Shown: positions 59,810 through 64,000 of the stretch, piece by piece | Numbering within the stretch: position 1 is the first letter of the stretch | Layout: each line of letters starts with the position of its first letter | Position numbers and translations under genes: made by a program | Origin: Prolixibacter bellariivorans ATCC BAA-1284 | GTDB lineage: Bacteria; Bacteroidota; Bacteroidia; Bacteroidales; Prolixibacteraceae | NCBI RefSeq assembly: GCF_000621705.1 | Contig: NZ_KK211332.1 | Coordinates: forward strand, 220,232 to 284,231 | Reading direction: 5' to 3' | Length of the DNA: 64,000 bases | The notes under the pieces: model-generated | Seen by the model: only the letters and a program-made list of their open reading frames with translations | Database searches by the model: none | What the model was told of the DNA's origin: nothing

Positions 59810-60895
59810 TCAATTTGCCTTAACCAGTTGGCTGATTTCTTTAAGTGATTTAATGGTGTTGATGAATTCCTGTTCGTAACCAAACGCAATATCTTTGGTC
59901 ATATCCATATAAATCTGAATCCCTTTATCCTCCCTGGTAATAATGTAAACCATATAAAGCACGTGCTCGAGTCGGGCACTGGTTCCGTCGGTATAATGAC
60001 ATTTGAAGATGTAAGAATTTTTGATTGATAAAGGGTAGTTCGGATCATTCTTCTGAGTCAACATTTTTTCGGTTTCAACTTTCTGTTCCTTTATCGGCGT
60101 CTGCTTATCGATGGAGAATTGGGTGACATCCTGTTTATATTGACTGGCGTCTTCAATATAAATCATAATCGACGGAGTGATGGCCCGCCCTAACGAATCG
60201 ATAACCGGTTCCCGTCTAAAAAAATATCGCGTCCGGACACCGGTAGCCTTATCAATCAAACTCCAATATGAGTTGGGAAGCTTGATGTGCAATCCGGCTT
60301 CGGCCAACTGATATTCCGTTTTGAATTCGTGAGTGCCGGCTATATTTCCGGATTCGTCGTAATATTTCCATGTTCCCGTTCGGTCTCCATCCGTATACTC
60401 TCCTTCTGCAACTAATTTGCCATCATTCCGGTAAATCTTTGTCTGGCCTTCCTGCACGCCGTTCCGGAAAAAGGATACCATTGAAATGGTACCATTATCG
60501 TGATACTCCTTAAGCTCGCCATCCAGCTTTCCGCCCTTGTATTTCTCTATGGCTTCTATGTTCCCGTTTTCATAATACCAGATGTGTTCGCCCACCTCTT
60601 TGTTGTTGGCATAGTTGCCTTTGTGCAAGAGCTTTCCATTCTGATAGTAATATTCAAAATAACCTTCCTTTATCTGCGGTTCGCGGGATGATACGTGACC
60701 TCTCATCTGCACCTGGTTATTCTCCCGGTAATAGTCAGTGCGCAGCCATCCATTATTCTCTTTCTTATCGATCCGGTAGTAGGCTGAATTGTTGTGAGTG
60801 GATACCCGCCAGGTTGAGTCGAAATAGATCGTGTCCTGTCCGGAGGCCCACAGGCCCGAGAACAACAACAGCATCAGGGTTAGTATTCGGTTCAT
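59810..60895 (-). CDS. MORN/YwqK-repeat exported protein
   Basis: A 361-residue protein with a signal peptide (ILTLMLLLFSGLWASGQ). About seven MORN-like/YwqK repeats follow: EGYFEYYYQNGKLLHKGNYA, GEHIWYYENGNIEAIEKYKG, DGELKEYHDNGTISMVSFFR and GQTKIYRNDGKLVAEGEYTD. The C-terminal third is different (SLKEISQLVKAN end). Such proteins are abundant in Bacteroidota, with unknown function. A lone gene. Confidence 0.8.
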   Translation of the reverse strand: MNRILTLMLLLFSGLWASGQDTIYFDSTWRVSTHNNSAYYRIDKKENNGWLRTDYYRENNQVQMRGHVSSREPQIKEGYFEYYYQNGKLLHKGNYANNKEVGEHIWYYENGNIEAIEKYKGGKLDGELKEYHDNGTISMVSFFRNGVQEGQTKIYRNDGKLVAEGEYTDGDRTGTWKYYDESGNIAGTHEFKTEYQLAEAGLHIKLPNSYWSLIDKATGVRTRYFFRREPVIDSLGRAITPSIMIYIEDASQYKQDVTQFSIDKQTPIKEQKVETEKMLTQKNDPNYPLSIKNSYIFKCHYTDGTSARLEHVLYMVYIITREDKGIQIYMDMTKDIAFGYEQEFINTIKSLKEISQLVKAN

Positions 60896-61164
60896 GGGGT
60901 TTCAGCGTTAGATTATAGGTTCATTGTTTCGCCTTTTTAACGTGTAATAGGTTTCGATCCTTAATTTAATAAAATATTAGCGGAATTGATGAAGGATGGT
61001 ACCTGTTTTACAATAGGTTACCTTAATCTTACGTTCCCCCGTTCAAACATTTTCATCAAAAAATCCGTCTCCTGAGGAGGACAGGATGCCAATGTCTTCT
61101 TCGATAGCAACACTCCGGGAAACAAATCCGGTTTTTTCTTTCTCATATTGATTCTGAAATTCTA

Positions 61165-61310
61165 CTCACCCCTACTTCGCCGTTAGGCGAAAAGTGGGTT
61201 GGCCCGTCAAAGTCGCCGGAGCGTGTGTTAGCCTTGTGAGAGGACGGATCACTTTGACTTGTCCCGATGTACATCGGGGCTTTTTGTTTCGTTTTTCTCA
61301 TCTAAGGAGA
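61165..61310. repeat. CTTCGCC-GGCGAAAAGTG dispersed repeat, copy 1
   Basis: Runs from CTACTTCGCCGTTAGGCGAA through GGTTGGCCCGTCAAAGTCGC and GGAGCGTGTGTTAGCCTTGT to CCCGATGTACATCGGGGCTT and TTTGTTTCGTTTTTCTCA. Copy 2 at 63855-64000 is almost identical and is cut by the window end. A third, diverged relative is at 26945-27090. Confidence 0.75.
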
Positions 61311-61716
61311 AAAATGAAATCCCGTCCGGAAGGACAATGGATGAATAAAAAGAAAAATGTTTTCGAGGTTGTTACATCACCATTGCGGTCGAAACAAGGA
61401 AAGTATTTCAATCAGGTTCATCACACGACCGCTTTCCCTCACCACATTTCTCTACCCGGGGTTAATCCCGAAGCATCGGGACCGGGCTATCAATATTTGC
61501 CCCCCCTCCGGGGTCATATCACGCTATCGGAGGACAGGTCGCTAACGACATTACAGTGAATGAATACCCTGGTCCACAACCCCGATAACCATAGCAGGTC
61601 ACGAGCGATTAAGGATGGACTTTGGAGCGATGCCTGTTTAAGTACGGCGAAACAGAAGAAATTGTTAAAGATGCGCCTCACCGGGTTACAAAATCCGGTA
61701 AAATCAGATAATACAA

Positions 61717-61724
61717 TAACTTTG
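61717..61724 (+). promoter_or_regulatory. Possible -7 box before the AICARFT gene
   Basis: TAACTTTG matches the Bacteroidota -7 consensus TAnnTTTG and lies 72 bases before ATG 61797. No good TTG is seen at the -33 position, so this is a weak call. Confidence 0.35.
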
Positions 61725-61796
61725 TGAGCCATCCGACGCTATGCAGGCAAACTGTTTTAGTAACCTGAGAAATATGCTGCAAAACGAAATAAAAAA

Positions 61797-62891
61797 ATGA
61801 ACACCATGAAGTTGAAATACGGAATGAATCCTTACCAGGATTATGCGGAAGTTATTGATCAGTCAAACGCACTAAGCTTACTGAACGGAAATCCAAGTGT
61901 CATCAATGTATTAGATGCCTTGAATTCATGGCAATTGGTCAAAGAAGTCAGCCAGACATTGAATGTTGAATGCAGTACTTCTTTTAAGCATGTAACGCCT
62001 TCCGGAGTGGCCATTTATAAAGAACTAAGTGAAAATGAGAAAGAAGCTTACCTGATAAAGAAACCGTTATCGAATCTGGCTGCAGCATATGCCCGGGCAA
62101 GAGGAACCGACCGGTTGGCTTCGTTTGGTGATTTTATTGCGTTGAGTCACTGTGTCGATAAAGAAACAGCTCAATTGGTCAAATCAGAAGTTTCTGATGG
62201 ACTTATCGCCCCGGAATTTACGGATGAAGCGCTGGAGATATTGCGTTCGAAGAAGAAAGGCAACTATGTGATTTTCCAGATAGATAAAAACTTTGAGCCT
62301 GAAGAAGTTGAAACGCGTGAGATATTTGGAATCACCATCAAACAAAAGCGAAACAGTCTAAAAGTCAGTGACGAGCAACTTTCCAATGTCGTAACCGAAA
62401 ATAAAGACATTCCATCGGGTATTCTTACCGATTTAAAACTCGGTATGCTTACGTTGAAGTTTACGCAATCCAATTCGATTTGTGTGGTATCGAATGGACA
62501 TGTCATCGGTATCGGTTCCGGACAGCAGTCAAGAATTCTGTGCTCAGGCCTGGCGTTAACGAAAGCCAATGTCTGGTACCAGAAGAGCAAAATTGATTAC
62601 TCGTTTTTAAATCAGTTTGAAAACAAAAAGCGGACAGACCTGGACCAATTGATTGAGCTGGAAAGGCAAGAGCGATTTGGAGACAAAATCCTGTTAAACG
62701 AACTACCAAATACCTGCTTGCTCTCCGATGGATTCTTCCCGCAGAAAGATAACATCGAGCTGGCTCACCAATATGGAATCAAATACATTGCCACCCCCAT
62801 GGGCTCCATTCGCGATGAGGAAATCATTGAGACGGCCAACAAATATGGAATAACCATTATCAATACAGGGGTAAGACTGTTTCATCATTGA
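61797..62891 (+). CDS. Stand-alone AICAR formyltransferase
   Basis: A 364-residue protein with only the AICAR transformylase part of PurH: KYGMNPYQDYAEV, STSFKHVTPSGVAIY (with the catalytic Lys-His), ARGTDRLASFGDFIALS, GIGSGQQSRILCSGL and the ending LLSDGFFPQKDNIELAHQYG, then GVRLFHH. The IMP cyclohydrolase half of the usual about 510-residue enzyme is missing. Such single-domain forms exist in some Bacteroidota beside a full purH. The enzyme formylates AICAR from 10-formyl-THF. The second Met (61806) is an alternative start. No other purine genes adjoin. Confidence 0.9.
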   Translation: MNTMKLKYGMNPYQDYAEVIDQSNALSLLNGNPSVINVLDALNSWQLVKEVSQTLNVECSTSFKHVTPSGVAIYKELSENEKEAYLIKKPLSNLAAAYARARGTDRLASFGDFIALSHCVDKETAQLVKSEVSDGLIAPEFTDEALEILRSKKKGNYVIFQIDKNFEPEEVETREIFGITIKQKRNSLKVSDEQLSNVVTENKDIPSGILTDLKLGMLTLKFTQSNSICVVSNGHVIGIGSGQQSRILCSGLALTKANVWYQKSKIDYSFLNQFENKKRTDLDQLIELERQERFGDKILLNELPNTCLLSDGFFPQKDNIELAHQYGIKYIATPMGSIRDEEIIETANKYGITIINTGVRLFHH

Positions 62892-62949
62892 TTAATAGTT
62901 GGCCAACCATAAAGCCGGTTATAGAATAAAACGAAATAACTGATAGAGA

Positions 62950-62987
62950 CGGGGTGCATTTTATGATGTTAGCCCCGTTTTTATTTT
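62950..62987 (+). terminator. Rho-independent terminator of the AICARFT gene
   Basis: CGGGG and CCCCG arms (62950-62954 and 62973-62977), with a longer weak extension, are followed by TTTTTATTTT. It lies 59 bases after the stop at 62891. Confidence 0.75.
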
Positions 62988-63216
62988 CCAAACTGTCGTA
63001 GAAGAAAGCCCATGCCTTGTCGTGTTCGTTTCTTGCTAAAGAAAAGGCCCTGTCAGGAATTAATCCTGTTAAATACCGGATTGAACACAACTCTTTTGTT
63101 CCTCCACTGTTATCAAGAACAAGTATAAATAACCGAGACCAATTTTCTTCGCCACTCTTAATAGCCCCTAACTTTAAGTACTTTCTTAATAACAGTAATT
63201 ATTAAATAACATAGCT

Positions 63217-63696
63217 ATGACAAAAAGAAAGATTTTTATTTCGTTGATGACGGCTTCGTTGGGCTTCTTTTTCTCAGCCAATGTTGCGAAAGCCCAGGTG
63301 GTTAGTAAGACAAAAATGGCAGGAAAGGTCTCTGTAACAATGAAGGTCTTACCGGCTGAAACGTATGAGGGTGCCGGTGCCGACATGAAATGGGATGGTG
63401 GTGCCGATGCGGTATTGATGAATAGTGCATCAAAGCCTAATCACCATCTTGTAGCATTTTTAAAAGAAGGAGGAAAACCCGTTGAAAGCGCCTCGGTGAT
63501 AATCAGTTACCGCGAGCTTTCTCCAAAGAAGAGTAATTGGACCTCATTACCGGTGTGTCGCATGCATGTTGCCGGTCAGGGATTGGAGACCACGCATTTT
63601 GGCAATAACCTGTCGCTGGCAAAGGGCGAGTACGAAGCCCGTGTAACAGTCAACAAGAATCCGTCGGTGACGTTCCATTTCGAGTTAACAAAATAA
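63217..63696 (+). CDS. Small exported protein of unknown function
   Basis: A 159-residue protein with a signal peptide (ISLMTASLGFFFSANVAKAQ). The mature part is beta-rich: KVSVTMKVLPAETYEGAGAD, NHHLVAFLKEGGKPVESASV, TTHFGNNLSLAKGEYEARVT and VNKNPSVTFHFELTK. The His-His and the Met-His pair (CRMHVAG) could bind metal. No domain is assigned with certainty. It lies between the terminator and the repeat at 63755. Confidence 0.6.
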   Translation: MTKRKIFISLMTASLGFFFSANVAKAQVVSKTKMAGKVSVTMKVLPAETYEGAGADMKWDGGADAVLMNSASKPNHHLVAFLKEGGKPVESASVIISYRELSPKKSNWTSLPVCRMHVAGQGLETTHFGNNLSLAKGEYEARVTVNKNPSVTFHFELTK

Positions 63697-63749
63697 AGCG
63701 GGATTCGAGTGCATTCCAGCCGGAGATATAAAAAATCCGGCTCAATGCT

Positions 63750-64000
63750 TTCCCCATCATCATTGCGATCAAAACAAGGAAGGTATTTCAATCACGTCAT
63801 CCCGTCGGGATTTCGCTCAGTAAGACGGGAACCTTATCATTCAGGTTTCTTTTTCAACATTGCGAAGTCCCCAAATTCGCCATAAGGCGAAAAGCGGGTT
63901 GGCCTGTCAAAGTCGCCGGAGCGTGTGTTAGCCTTGTGGGAGGACGGATCACTTTGACTTGTCCCGATGTACATCGGGGCTTTTTGTTTCGTTTTTCTCA
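63750..64000. repeat. Dispersed repeats at window end
   Basis: 63755-63795 has CATCATTGCGATCAAAACAA and TATTTCAATCACG, as at 26763 and 61377. 63855-64000 is copy 2 of the CTTCGCC/GGCGAAAAG repeat, near-identical to 61165-61310 and truncated by the window end. Confidence 0.75.

Larger units (their letters stand above)
60896..61796. other. 900-base gene-free stretch with dispersed repeats
   Basis: It holds a fragment of the CTGAGGAGGACAGGAT repeat (61072-61087), the block TTCGCCGTTAGGCGAAAAGT...GTCAAAGTCGCCGG...GGATCACTTTGACTTG (61170-61300), the block CACCATTGCGGTCGAAACAA...TATTTCAATCAGG (61377-61420) and a CCCCGGGCTATC / CCCTCCGGGGTC part (61455-61525). Only spurious ORFs were seen. Confidence 0.6.

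Noticed and set aside
62860..63090. 76-codon minus ORF (ARNEHDKAWAFFYDSLE)
   Set aside because: Looks protein-like in part but overlaps a terminator and the AICARFT end; no homology I could recognise, so not called as a gene or remnant.
1..64000. Prophage, plasmid or integrative element identity of the window
   Set aside because: No integrase, portal, terminase, relaxase or replication gene was recognised; the array lies among chromosomal-type genes.

Overview
The window looks like a chromosomal segment of a Bacteroidota bacterium, probably of the Marinilabiliales/Prolixibacteraceae type. This is an inference from gene style, not from a marker gene. The clues are a TonB-dependent receptor with an N-terminal STN domain tied to a FecI/FecR pair with a DUF4974-like tail, two LytS/LytTR pairs, an AraC-TolB-TPR sensor, a good Bacteroidota promoter (TTG-N20-TATCTTTG before nudC) and few obvious Shine-Dalgarno sites. 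No rRNA, tRNA, CRISPR array, phage structural gene, integrase or intact transposase was recognised.

Layout. 1-3.5 kb: a fluoride riboswitch upstream of crcB and a DUF190 gene, then a beta-carbonic-anhydrase-like gene, an isochorismatase-type hydrolase and a methyltransferase, all on the minus strand. 3.5-4.6 kb: a 21-bp tandem repeat of about 25 units and several GTAGAGACG...CGTCTCTAC palindromes. 4.6-9.7 kb: a cell-surface-signalling locus (TonB receptor, FecR, a small beta-barrel protein, divergent ECF sigma factor). 9.8-10.7 kb: nudC. 10.9-15.2 kb: an AT-rich putative defence island (AbiC-like membrane protein, RloC/PrrC-like ATPase, an unknown protein). 15.3-38.6 kb: a long run of mostly single, unrelated minus-strand genes, many of them exported, membrane or unknown. 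They are separated by a mosaic of related intergenic repeats, with two gene remnants and one duplicated gene. 38.7-42.9 kb: a TonB receptor with a LytS/LytTR pair. 43-60.9 kb: more single minus-strand genes (SGNH-cytidylyltransferase fusion, serine hydrolase, GNAT, VOC, DUF1801, S41 peptidase, SDR and AraC genes), with one plus-strand AraC-TPR regulator. 61-64 kb: an unlinked AICAR-formyltransferase and a small exported protein, flanked by two copies of a ~140-bp repeat.

The most interesting signal is the intergenic architecture between about 11 and 45 kb. Imperfect hairpins of 60-160 bp start within a few to a few tens of bases after the stop codons of unrelated genes, always in the same orientation relative to the gene. 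In gene orientation they begin with a ...AAC(AA) box and end with a GTT... box, as integron attC sites do. The best one (44749-44824) has a perfect GTTRRRY right box and canonical length. Downstream of several hairpins lies a second shared module anchored by AAGTTAACAAAATCTTT and often holding a 29-40 codon ORF that begins near the sequence MKTENST. One gene is present twice with its hairpin and 5' flank copied along with it. This resembles a cassette array, but no integron integrase or attI is visible here and several boxes depart from the consensus. It is therefore offered as a hypothesis with explicit tests.
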